Origin: an uncultured bacterium
Lineage (GTDB): Bacteria; Verrucomicrobiota; Kiritimatiellia; UBA8416; CALETX01
Reading direction: 5' to 3'
Length of the DNA stretch: 6,595 bases
Assembly (NCBI GenBank): GCA_937920455.1
Contig: CALETX010000423.1
Span: forward strand, 1 to 6,595
Position numbers and translations under genes: made by a program. The stretch's first letter is position 1. Each line of letters begins with the position of its first letter. The notes below the pieces were generated by a model. It saw nothing but the letters and a program-made list of their open reading frames with translations, was not told the DNA's origin and did no database searches. Below are positions 1 through 6,437 of the stretch, one piece after another.

Positions 1-227
1 TGAAACTACGGGCCCGGGCAGCAGAGCGAGCGCCTGGTGATGTACGGATTTCGGATGCTGTCCCTGCGCCGGTCTCCAAGGTGAAGGGCAGGTTCAGATA
101 CCAAATAATGTTACGAAGTCGGCGGACCAGGGAAGTTACAGAGCCCCTGCGGCAGGCGCTGGCCGAACTGCGGAAGCCCAGAGGCATCTCGTGCGTTGTT
201 GATGTTGATGCGATTGATCTGATGTGA
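1..227 (+). CDS. priA: Primosomal protein N' (PriA helicase), C-terminal end, partial
   Basis: This is the last 74 codons of a gene that begins outside the window. The first complete codon starts at base 3 and the stop TGA is at 225-227. The translation contains APVSKVKGRFRYQIMLRS followed by a basic/helical stretch and ends VVDVDAIDLM. This matches the PriA C-terminal domain, whose usual form is 'GPAPAPL.++RGRYRYQ+++' and which closes on a beta strand 'V.VDVDP..LL'. PriA is a superfamily 2 3'-to-5' DNA helicase that binds stalled forks and D-loops and reloads the replicative helicase; its C-terminal domain helps hold DNA and SSB. The helicase motifs and zinc-binding part lie upstream and cannot be checked. 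A small oddity is Ala where the family usually has Pro in the terminal DVDP motif. The identification rests on a short region but the pattern is specific. Confidence 0.88.
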   Translation, partial: KLRARAAERAPGDVRISDAVPAPVSKVKGRFRYQIMLRSRRTREVTEPLRQALAELRKPRGISCVVDVDAIDLM

Positions 228-316
228 TTATCTGTAACTGCAGGTCTTTCCCATTGCCGCCGGAGCATGGTGGTGGAGGGTACTGGGTTGGAGAAGACGC
301 TGCTTTTGGGGGGATA
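228..316. other. Intergenic gap between priA and metG
   Basis: This 89-base gap follows the priA stop. It has no T-box or S-box-like architecture, no stem followed by a T-run, and no convincing -35/-10 pair. The repeated TTGATG/TTGATC hexamers at 199-219 lie inside priA and have only poor -10 partners such as TTATCT at 228. The reading frame is open back to a GTG at 224, but the encoded 31 residues are Gly/Pro-rich and unlike any MetG N-terminus. The gap ends in a run of six G (308-313) that probably serves as the metG ribosome binding site. Confidence 0.5.
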
Positions 317-2281
317 ATGAGAAACAAATTCTACATCACGACGCCGATTTATTATGTGAATGATCAACCTCACATAGGACACGCGTATACCACAATTCTT
401 GCAGATGTTCTTGCCAGATATCACCGCATGATGGGCGTGCCGGTCTTTTTCCTTACGGGCACAGATGAGCATGGCCAGAAAGTAAAGAGGGCTGCGGAGA
501 AGGCCGGAAGGACGCCAAAGGAACACGCTGATGCCACGGTGGTGAGATTCCAGGATCTGTGGAAAAAGCTCCAGATAACGAACGACGATTTCATTCGCAC
601 CACAGAAGAAAGGCACAGGCGGGTTGTTCAGGAGATTCTCAGTCGGTTGTATGAAAACGACGATATTTACCGCTCAGAATATGATGGGTGGTACTGCGTG
701 GCGTGCGAACGTTATTACACGGAAAAGGATTTGGTGGAAGGCCGCTGCCCTGAACAGGGATGCGGCCGACAAGTGGAACGGCTGAGGGAGTCGAATTACT
801 TCTTTCGGATGGGCAAGTATCAAGACTGGCTGATTGCCTATATAGAGCAGCATCCAGAGTTTATCCAGCCTGACTTCAGGCGTAACGAAACTCTCGGTTT
901 TCTGAGGAAGAAACTGAACGATCTTTGTGTATCGAGGCCTAAGAGCCGCATGGACTGGGGCATAGAACTGCCGTTTGATTCCGATTATGTGACGTATGTG
1001 TGGTTCGACGCACTGGTGAATTACATCAGTGCCGTGGGGTATCTCAGGGACGAAGATCTGTTTTCCAGGTGGTGGCCAGCTTCCTACCATTTGATAGGCA
1101 AGGACATTCTCACCACGCATACCGTATATTGGCCTACCATGTTGAAAGCCATGGGACTGCAAATGCCGGAGTGCGTCTTTGCCCATGGTTGGTGGCTGGT
1201 TGGGCAGGATAAGATGAGCAAGACCAAGGGCAATGTGGTGAATCCAATGGAGATGGTGGATCGTTACGGAGCTGACGCCTTTCGGTATTTTCTGATGAGC
1301 GCGATGCCGTTGGGACAGGACGCGAGCTTCAGCGAGGATCTTTTTGAACGGAGGTACAACGCGGACCTTGCCAACGATCTAGGAAACATGCTCAGCAGGG
1401 TGATGAAGCTTGTGGCAGACAGGTGCGGCGGGCAGATACCGCGGCCTGTTCATTCCGGCGCCGAGGAAGACCGTTTGCGCAACCTTGCGTTGGCTGCGGT
1501 GCGGAAAATGCGAGAAGCGGTGAATGCAATGAAGGTTGACGCTGGCCTTGCGGCTGTGAGTGAGGTTGTGAGGGAGGCCAATCGTTACCTGGAGAAGACG
1601 CAGCCATGGACTCTTGCCCGTGATGGGCGCGAGGAAGAAATGAGGACAGTGCTGTATTGCGCGGCAGAGGTGCTTCGTGTCGTTGGCGGGTTGCTTCAGC
1701 CGGTCATGCCTTCGAAAATGGCCACGCTTTATGCGACATTGGGTTGCAAAGACGCGCCGACCTTGTTTGCTTCGCTCGAGCAATGGAATGTTCTTCAGCC
1801 GGGCACGCCTGTAGGACCGATGGTTACGCTCTTTCCCAAAACCGCAAAAGACGGGTCTGTTCAGATTGCAGAGCCGAAAGCAGTCGGCGAGCTTGGCAGG
1901 ACGGCGGCTCCGACCATGGCTGCGGCCAAGGCGGAGGAGGGAGATGGCGCCGAGGTTGAGTACGAGCAATTCGAAAAGCTGGATTTACGTACTGCGCGCG
2001 TTATTTCGGCTGAAAAAGTGCCGAGCGCGGACAAACTTCTGAAACTTGAGATAGAACTTGGTCAGGAAAAGAGGCAGATCATCGCAGGAATAGCTCGACA
2101 CTACAAACCTGAAGACCTTGTAGGCAAGATAATCGTCGTTGTGGCGAATCTCAAGCCGATAAGGATTCGGGGTCTGGAATCGAAGGGAATGCTTCTGGCC
2201 GCAGCGGATGAAGATGCTGGCGTTCTGCGGTTGGTGACTGTGGATGGAACTATCGTCAAGAGCGGGTTGAAAGTTAAATAG
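317..2281 (+). CDS. metG: Methionyl-tRNA synthetase with fused C-terminal tRNA-binding domain
   Basis: This cytosolic class I aminoacyl-tRNA synthetase charges tRNA-Met with methionine using ATP, which is essential for both initiation and elongation. The product is 654 residues long, the usual size for the long MetG form. The ATG at 317 was chosen because it gives the canonical start MRNKFYITTPIYYVND and has a G-run at 308-313. Visible landmarks are the HIGH motif at residues 19-22 in the Rossmann fold, a single zinc knuckle with Cys127, Cys130, Cys144 and Cys149, and the KMSKT loop at 299-303. An alpha-helical anticodon-binding domain follows, then an Ala/Glu-rich linker (about 506-546). Residues 547-654 form an EMAP-II/Trbp111-like OB fold (FEKLDLRTARV, SADKLLKLEI, GLESKGMLLAA) that binds tRNA and supports dimerisation. 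The second cysteine pair is C-X4-C instead of the common C-X2-C. The DedA gene follows 52 bases downstream with no terminator between, so co-transcription is plausible. Confidence 0.97.
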   Translation: MRNKFYITTPIYYVNDQPHIGHAYTTILADVLARYHRMMGVPVFFLTGTDEHGQKVKRAAEKAGRTPKEHADATVVRFQDLWKKLQITNDDFIRTTEERHRRVVQEILSRLYENDDIYRSEYDGWYCVACERYYTEKDLVEGRCPEQGCGRQVERLRESNYFFRMGKYQDWLIAYIEQHPEFIQPDFRRNETLGFLRKKLNDLCVSRPKSRMDWGIELPFDSDYVTYVWFDALVNYISAVGYLRDEDLFSRWWPASYHLIGKDILTTHTVYWPTMLKAMGLQMPECVFAHGWWLVGQDKMSKTKGNVVNPMEMVDRYGADAFRYFLMSAMPLGQDASFSEDLFERRYNADLANDLGNMLSRVMKLVADRCGGQIPRPVHSGAEEDRLRNLALAAVRKMREAVNAMKVDAGLAAVSEVVREANRYLEKTQPWTLARDGREEEMRTVLYCAAEVLRVVGGLLQPVMPSKMATLYATLGCKDAPTLFASLEQWNVLQPGTPVGPMVTLFPKTAKDGSVQIAEPKAVGELGRTAAPTMAAAKAEEGDGAEVEYEQFEKLDLRTARVISAEKVPSADKLLKLEIELGQEKRQIIAGIARHYKPEDLVGKIIVVVANLKPIRIRGLESKGMLLAAADEDAGVLRLVTVDGTIVKSGLKVK

Positions 2282-2322
2282 GCTGTTGATCGGTCGTTGA
2301 TTGCAAAAAGAAAAGGGCGAAC

Positions 2323-2330
2323 AAGGGGAA
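2323..2330 (+). promoter_or_regulatory. Ribosome binding site deciding the DedA start
   Basis: AAGGGGAA lies with its G-run ending five bases before the ATG at 2334. An in-frame TTG at 2301 would add 11 mostly charged residues but has no Shine-Dalgarno-like sequence, so the ATG is preferred. Confidence 0.6.
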
Positions 2331-2333
2331 CTT

Positions 2334-2969
2334 ATGCTTTCGGAAATTCTGCACAGGGCAGTGTTATTGAGCGTTGAGATGGTTGATGCTCTGGGCTACG
2401 GGGGCGTTGTGTTATTGATGTTTCTTGAAAGCAGTTTTGTGCCTTTCCCGAGCGAACTTGTCATGCCGCAGGCAGGATATCTTGCTTCTCAAGGCAGAAT
2501 GAATGCAGCGATTGCGGTTGTGATGGGGGTTCTGGGAAGCTGGCTTGGCGCGCTTTTGAACTACTACCTCGCTTTGAGGCTCGGGCGTGCTTTTTTCCTT
2601 AAATACGGGAAATACCTTTTCTGTCCGCCGCCGACATTTGCCAAAGTCGAGGCATTTTTTCTGAGGCATGGGGAAATCGGCACTTTTACAGGCAGGCTGG
2701 TGCCGGTGGTGAGGCAATATATATCCCTCCCTGCAGGGCTTGCGCGGATGAACATGAGGCGCTTCCTGTTTTTCACCGGTCTTGGTTCCGGGATGTGGGT
2801 GACTATACTGGCGGCAATTGGATATGTGGCTGGACGCAACGAGGAATTGATCAAGCGTTATACACGGGAATGGACAGTCTGGTTGTTGCTCTTTTGTGGG
2901 ATACTCCTGGCCGGATACATATGGCTGAACCGGAAGCGATCCTGTGATAAGCAGTCGGCTGCCGTTTGA
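2334..2969 (+). CDS. DedA family inner-membrane protein (SNARE-associated/VTT domain)
   Basis: This is a 211-residue polytopic membrane protein, the normal size for DedA (E. coli YqjA/YghB/DedA type). The signature is complete. Re-entrant loop 1 has ESSFVPFPSE at residues 32-41 with the two acidic residues Glu32 and Glu41. Next comes a Gly-rich helix with G68, G72 and LRLGR (81-85). Re-entrant loop 2 has FTGRLVPVVRQYISLPAG at 118-135, with the conserved Arg121, Pro124 and Arg127. C-terminal hydrophobic helices lie at about 144-166 and 180-198, before a basic tail. Characterised members (for example UptA) carry undecaprenyl phosphate back across the membrane; others support proton-dependent envelope homeostasis and drug tolerance. 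Which lipid this one handles cannot be told from sequence. It probably shares a transcript with metG upstream. The ORF ends just before a 187-base gap and the hybrid kinase gene. Family assignment is firm, function is inferred. Confidence 0.93.
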   Translation: MLSEILHRAVLLSVEMVDALGYGGVVLLMFLESSFVPFPSELVMPQAGYLASQGRMNAAIAVVMGVLGSWLGALLNYYLALRLGRAFFLKYGKYLFCPPPTFAKVEAFFLRHGEIGTFTGRLVPVVRQYISLPAGLARMNMRRFLFFTGLGSGMWVTILAAIGYVAGRNEELIKRYTREWTVWLLLFCGILLAGYIWLNRKRSCDKQSAAV

Positions 2970-2987
2970 AACGCGAGTGCGTCTTCT

Positions 2988-2999
2988 GTGGTATATGCT
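2988..2999 (+). promoter_or_regulatory. Possible extended -10 element upstream of the hybrid kinase
   Basis: GTGGTATATGCT resembles an extended -10 (TGnTATATG) and is nearly the same as GTGGTATGCT at 4903-4912 before the ligase gene. The only good -35-like hexamer, TTGAAA at 2966-2971 (overlapping the DedA stop), is 20 bases upstream, which is too far for a standard promoter. A start here would give a leader of about 150 bases before the ATG at 3157. Confidence 0.25.
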
Positions 3000-3007
3000 T
3001 GAAGAGA

Positions 3008-3021
3008 TTTGCGCTCGCAAA
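3008..3021. repeat. Short perfect dyad TTTGCG-CT-CGCAAA
   Basis: Six-base inverted arms are separated by two bases, within the gap between the DedA gene and the kinase. The loop is too short for a stable RNA hairpin, so a DNA-level operator half-site pair is the more natural reading. It lies about 10 bases downstream of the GTGGTATATGCT element. Confidence 0.35.
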
Positions 3022-3022
3022 A

Positions 3023-3041
3023 CCTAGAGTTCAAGGCTAGG
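3023..3041. repeat. Short inverted repeat CCTAG...CTAGG
   Basis: Five-base perfect arms flank a nine-base loop, two bases downstream of the TTTGCG dyad. It is weak alone. Together the two dyads form a 34-base dyad-rich patch (3008-3041) ahead of the kinase gene. No T-run follows, so it is not an intrinsic terminator for the DedA operon. Confidence 0.25.
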
Positions 3042-3156
3042 CTATATTCAATTGTTGTTGTATAGTGCCCCGCGGCTTGGTGATGCAAAGGCAAGACCGG
3101 CACAAGAGAATAACTGTGGTTGCGTGGGATGGCAGATCTCGAAGATAAGCCGTGAT

Positions 3157-4764
3157 ATGATACCGGTGCCATACGGGAGGAATGAACTTGCGGAGGCGGC
3201 GCTTTCGCGGTCCGGCTCTCTGCGCTCCTTCATAGAGTCTTTGCCTGATCTGGTGTGCCTTCTTGACTGTCAGCGTCGCGTTCTGGTTTTGAATCCGAAC
3301 ATGCGTGGCCTTCTTGGAAAGTCTGGCGATGGCGAGTCTGGGGGCTCGGTTCCCTGGTTTTTTGCGGAGTCTGAGGCCCTCGAATATGCGCAGGAGGACG
3401 CTGCGGCGCTTCGGGAAGGGCGGCCCAGGCATGATAGGGAGCGCCGGCTTGTTCTGCCGGATGGAACCGAACTGCGGGTGATGATGCACATATTGCCGCT
3501 GGTGAACAGCGGCGATGGGGTGGTGGGTCTCGTATACGTTGGGAGGGACATTACGGCAATGCGAAAGCTGGAACAGGATCTCCGTAATGCCAACATGAGG
3601 CTTTCCTCCGCCCTTACGGCTCTCAAACAGGCACAGATGAGAATTATTGAACACGAGCGTATGAATGCGCTGGGCGAAATGGCGAGCGGTATAGCTCACG
3701 ATTTCAACAATGCGCTCATGCCGATTCTTGGTTATAGCGACCTGCTCCTCAACAAGCCGGAGATATTCGACGACAGAGCCGAGGCACTGAATCTTGTTCG
3801 GGGCATACAGACGGCGGCTATGGACGCCTCGCAGACCGTCCGAAGGCTGCGAGAATTTTATCGGCGGCCGGGGGACGAAGAGAGATCGGTCGGAGATTTG
3901 AACGCGCAGATTCGAACGGCTGTAGTGCTTACGAAGCCCAAGTGGCAATCTGAAAAAACTGCGCAGGGCGTGCGAATAAGCGTGGAGACTGATCTTGGAG
4001 AGATTCCATTGGTGCCTGCTAAGGAATCGCAAATTAGGGAAGTTTTGATAAATCTGATTCTGAACGCGTTAGACGCAATGCCGAGCGACGGGACGCTTCT
4101 CATCAGAACGCGCGCAGAGGCGCACGGCGTTACCCTTGAAGTCATTGACACGGGCATCGGCATGACCGAGGAAATCAGGCGCAAGTGTCTGGAGCCTTTT
4201 TTCACCACAAAGGGAGAGGCCGGTAGTGGTCTGGGGCTGCCGCTGGTGTACGGCTTTGTGCAGAGACACAGGGGCCATATGGCAATAGAGTCTGCTCCCG
4301 GCAAAGGCACTACGGTGAGGATATGGCTTCCCGCTGAGCGTGGAGGGGAAGAGGCGGCACAGAAGCGCCATATGGTAGAGGCAATTAAGCCGCTGAGAGT
4401 GCTTGTCATTGACGACGAGCTGCCGTCGCGTATTCTCTTGAAGAAAATGCTGGAAACCGATGGCCATGCGGTTGAGATGGCCAGTGATGGTAGGTCGGGG
4501 ATCGGGGCCGTGACTGCGAACGCCTTTGATCTTGTCATCACAGACAAAGCCATGCCGGACATGAATGGTGATGAAGTTGCGGCCGCCATAAGAAAAATTC
4601 GACAGGGAATGAAAGTGATTATGCTTACCGGCTTCGGCGACATAATGAACGAAGAACAGCAGAGACCGGCGGCTGTTGACGCGGTTCTGTCAAAGCCCGT
4701 GACGTTGGCGCTGCTGCGCGAAACTATAGCGGGTGTCTTTTTCGGACAGGTACGGGGTGGATAA
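3157..4764 (+). CDS. Soluble hybrid histidine kinase, PAS-HisKA-HATPase_c-REC
   Basis: This is a 535-residue two-component hybrid kinase. An N-terminal PAS sensor domain (about 22-135) ends in VGRDIT (128-133). A short coiled coil (about 136-168) leads to the HisKA domain with GIAHDFNN, whose phospho-acceptor is His181. The ATPase domain shows the N-box with Asn299 and Asn303, G1 DTGIGM (331-336), F-box EPFFTTK ending at 352 and G2 GSGLGLPL (356-362). After a short linker, the receiver domain (413-530) has acidic Asp419/Asp420, phospho-acceptor Asp463 in TDKAMPDMNG, Thr491 and Lys513. All catalytic residues are present, so it should autophosphorylate and pass phosphate to its own receiver. 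There is no membrane segment and no DNA-binding or enzymatic output domain, so it must act on a partner not seen here. The start is uncertain: ATG 3157 lacks a clear Shine-Dalgarno, and in-frame GTG 3124 and TTG 3052 would add 11 or 35 residues of no recognisable domain. Confidence 0.93.
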   Translation: MIPVPYGRNELAEAALSRSGSLRSFIESLPDLVCLLDCQRRVLVLNPNMRGLLGKSGDGESGGSVPWFFAESEALEYAQEDAAALREGRPRHDRERRLVLPDGTELRVMMHILPLVNSGDGVVGLVYVGRDITAMRKLEQDLRNANMRLSSALTALKQAQMRIIEHERMNALGEMASGIAHDFNNALMPILGYSDLLLNKPEIFDDRAEALNLVRGIQTAAMDASQTVRRLREFYRRPGDEERSVGDLNAQIRTAVVLTKPKWQSEKTAQGVRISVETDLGEIPLVPAKESQIREVLINLILNALDAMPSDGTLLIRTRAEAHGVTLEVIDTGIGMTEEIRRKCLEPFFTTKGEAGSGLGLPLVYGFVQRHRGHMAIESAPGKGTTVRIWLPAERGGEEAAQKRHMVEAIKPLRVLVIDDELPSRILLKKMLETDGHAVEMASDGRSGIGAVTANAFDLVITDKAMPDMNGDEVAAAIRKIRQGMKVIMLTGFGDIMNEEQQRPAAVDAVLSKPVTLALLRETIAGVFFGQVRGG

Positions 4765-4883
4765 CCGCCTCCATCGGTTTGAACCTTCCGGTGTTCCTGT
4801 TTCGTTGCCAGGGTGTTACAATCATTTTATTCAGCTTAGCCGGCGGGTATGCGATCTCCTCTGAATGCAAGGACGTTCCATGT

Positions 4884-4912
4884 TTGCGGGTGGTTTGCTT
4901 TAGTGGTATGCT
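4884..4912 (+). promoter_or_regulatory. Predicted sigma-70-type promoter for the ligase gene
   Basis: TTGCGG (4884-4889) is followed by a 17-base spacer and TATGCT (4907-4912). TGG directly upstream of the -10 makes it an extended -10. Transcription would begin near 4919, giving a leader of about 50 bases that contains the two dyads at 4928-4952. The hexamers match the consensus at three and four of six positions; the correct spacing and extended -10 raise confidence. Confidence 0.5.
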
Positions 4913-4927
4913 GGCTGTTGTGTTTTG

Positions 4928-4937
4928 ATAGCGCTAT
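4928..4937. repeat. Perfect 10-bp palindrome ATAGCGCTAT
   Basis: This uninterrupted palindrome lies about 10 bases downstream of the predicted transcription start. It shares its last three bases with the neighbouring dyad at 4935-4952. It is a candidate repressor or regulator site. Confidence 0.4.
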
Positions 4938-4952
4938 GCAGGCCTCTGCATA
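4935..4952. repeat. Perfect 7-bp inverted repeat TATGCAG-GCCT-CTGCATA
   Basis: Seven-base arms around a four-base loop could form an RNA stem-loop in the leader or act as a DNA operator. It sits six bases upstream of the GAGGA ribosome binding site of the ligase gene, so it could affect either transcription or translation start. No T-run follows, so it is not a terminator. Confidence 0.5.
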
Positions 4953-4967
4953 AACGACGAGGACGGA

Positions 4968-6437
4968 GTGTGCAAAGATGATGATACTAAGATGCCTGGC
5001 GCGACACATGATGCCGGTCGGGAAATGAATCGCCTGTTTCAGATTCTGATGTATGCATGTGTTTTCACGGTCGTTGTTGCCGCACCGTGGCTTTTTGGAG
5101 CCTGGGAGATGTGGTGGTTTTGGCCGTTTGCCGGCCTCATTTTTCTAGGGACGGCGTGTTGTGGGTTTCTAATGATGTCGGGGTGGCGGGATGGAAAGTC
5201 ACTGTTTTCGAGCAGAGCTCGTTGGGTGGTGATGGCGTTTGCGCCGTTCCTTGCATACGCGTGGACACAGTCCTGCCGGACGGCGGTATGGCAGGATGCC
5301 GAGCGAAGTTTCATGCTCCACTTGACGGCTTTCCTGTTGGCGGTGGATGTGGTTTTTTTTATGTCTGAACGGGCGCAGAAACTTTTGCTTTGGACCATGC
5401 TTGCGAATCTGGCGTTGATCGGGATTTACGGGATTGTAAACCACATCTTTTGGGGCAGCGCGCGTGTGCTATGGGTGCAGGGCTACGAAACATATCTGAG
5501 GGAGCACAGGGCGACTGGTTCATATTTCTGTCCGGATCATTTTGCCGGTGCGATGGAGATAATGTTAGCTATTGCGATGGGCGTTGTGCTGGCGAGGGAG
5601 AGCGCGCTGAAGATCAGACTGCTTGGAGTAGTGAGTGGGTCAATCGGGCTTGTGGCGGTCATCTTGACCAAGTCTCGCGGTGCAGGGATCACACTTATGG
5701 TAATGGGTATCACGGCGTTATTGTGGGGATTCCACCAATGGCCTGTACGCATGAGGATGTGGTGGAGATTGTTGGGAATCGCGTGCGCAACATTATTGTT
5801 TGCTATCGTCGTGGCATGCGCCCGCAGTTATGTGGATAGATTCATCTCATACTGGGCCGGCGGGGGCACGGCGGAAGATGGAGCTGTCAGCCGGATGGAA
5901 AGGCTGGCGCGAGTCTGGCGTGCCTCCTCGCGCGGCAGGATGTACGGTGGCGCGTTGAGGGCATGGCATACTTCGCCCATTTGGGGCATAGGGCCGGGCA
6001 TGCATCAGAACTTGTGGCCGCATTTTGCGGCGACCGAGGATGGAGACAGAGAAGCGGGTGTTTGGCCCTCCATGCCGAACTATGATTTTCACTCCTATGA
6101 AGTTCACAGCGACTGGCTGCAGTTAATGGAGGAGCAGGGAATAGCCGGTCTGGTACTGTTCGTGGTTGCGGCAGGCGTCGGCTTGATGGTTCTGCTGAAC
6201 GGCATTCGCGCCGAAGCCTTTTTATGGGCCCGCGCAGGCTGGCGGAGAGGAAGGGGCAGCGGGTGTTTTGCGCCGATGCTGGGGGGCCTTTTGGCCGCGG
6301 TAGCGATGGCATTTCATTCGCTCGGCGATTTCAACCTGCAGATTCCTGCAAACACATGGTTGTTGACTGCCACCGTTGCATGCGGCATAGCTTCTGCGTC
6401 CCGAGTATCAGAAAATGGGAGGGTCTATTCGGCATGA
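4968..6437 (+). CDS. O-antigen ligase/polymerase family membrane protein (Wzy_C)
   Basis: This is a 489-residue polytopic inner-membrane protein with about 10-12 hydrophobic helices and a large periplasmic loop. Family landmarks are RATGSYFCPDHFAG (181-194), TKSRGAG (234-240), the loop segment AWHTSPIWGIGPGMH (332-346), and YEVHSDWLQLMEEQGIAG (377-394). The last corresponds to the 'H.d.LQll.E.G..G' signature. HSLGDFNLQIPANT (450-463) lies near the C-terminus. Such proteins join glycans carried on undecaprenyl diphosphate to lipid A-core, to another repeat, or to a protein acceptor. Sequence alone does not separate ligase from polymerase. The GTG at 4968 has GAGG five bases upstream. In-frame ATGs at 4992 and 5025 have weak ribosome binding sites, although 5025 would place the first membrane helix right at the N-terminus, as is usual for the family. 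It has its own predicted promoter. Confidence 0.88.
   Translation: MCKDDDTKMPGATHDAGREMNRLFQILMYACVFTVVVAAPWLFGAWEMWWFWPFAGLIFLGTACCGFLMMSGWRDGKSLFSSRARWVVMAFAPFLAYAWTQSCRTAVWQDAERSFMLHLTAFLLAVDVVFFMSERAQKLLLWTMLANLALIGIYGIVNHIFWGSARVLWVQGYETYLREHRATGSYFCPDHFAGAMEIMLAIAMGVVLARESALKIRLLGVVSGSIGLVAVILTKSRGAGITLMVMGITALLWGFHQWPVRMRMWWRLLGIACATLLFAIVVACARSYVDRFISYWAGGGTAEDGAVSRMERLARVWRASSRGRMYGGALRAWHTSPIWGIGPGMHQNLWPHFAATEDGDREAGVWPSMPNYDFHSYEVHSDWLQLMEEQGIAGLVLFVVAAGVGLMVLLNGIRAEAFLWARAGWRRGRGSGCFAPMLGGLLAAVAMAFHSLGDFNLQIPANTWLLTATVACGIASASRVSENGRVYSA

Larger units (their letters stand above)
4765..4967 (+). promoter_or_regulatory. 203-base intergenic regulatory region before the ligase gene
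   Basis: This gap has no gene but several signals. An AACCG/CGGTT inverted repeat at 4763-4779 spans the kinase stop codon but lacks a T-run. An extended -10-like TGTTACAAT at 4814-4822 has only TTCCTG at 4794-4799 as a -35. The better promoter at 4884-4912 and the paired dyads at 4928-4952 are listed separately. The region ends in GAGGA before the GTG at 4968. Confidence 0.5.

Noticed and set aside
224..316. N-terminal extension of metG from GTG 224, overlapping the priA stop
   Set aside because: The 31 extra residues are Gly/Pro-rich and unlike any MetG; the ATG at 317 gives the canonical N-terminus.
228..316. Possible T-box or S-adenosylmethionine riboswitch before metG
   Set aside because: The gap is only 89 bases, with no T-box core, no S-box-like helices and no terminator/antiterminator pair.
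2963..2973. Palindrome CGTTT-G-AAACG at the DedA stop
   Set aside because: A one-base loop cannot form a hairpin, and the short arms overlapping the stop codon are likely chance.
3037..4032. Long minus-strand open frame (331 codons) opposite the kinase
   Set aside because: It is fully antisense to clear PAS/HisKA coding sequence, has no recognisable domain and low-complexity composition; it is a shadow of the + strand codon pattern.
3858..4643. Minus-strand open frame (261 codons) opposite the kinase ATPase and receiver domains
   Set aside because: It mirrors the codon structure of the sense gene; Ser/Pro-rich translation with no motif.
4763..4785. Inverted repeats AACCG/CGGTT and GGTT-TG-AACC after the kinase stop, as a terminator
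   Set aside because: Stems are short and there is no T-run downstream; an intrinsic terminator is not supported.
4794..4822. Alternative promoter TTCCTG-17-TGTTACAAT
   Set aside because: The extended -10 is good, but the -35 is poor and it would give a leader of about 140 bases; the 4884-4912 pair is better placed.
5390..5839. Plus-strand open frame of 149 codons inside the ligase gene
   Set aside because: It is out of frame with strong membrane-protein coding and has no family features.
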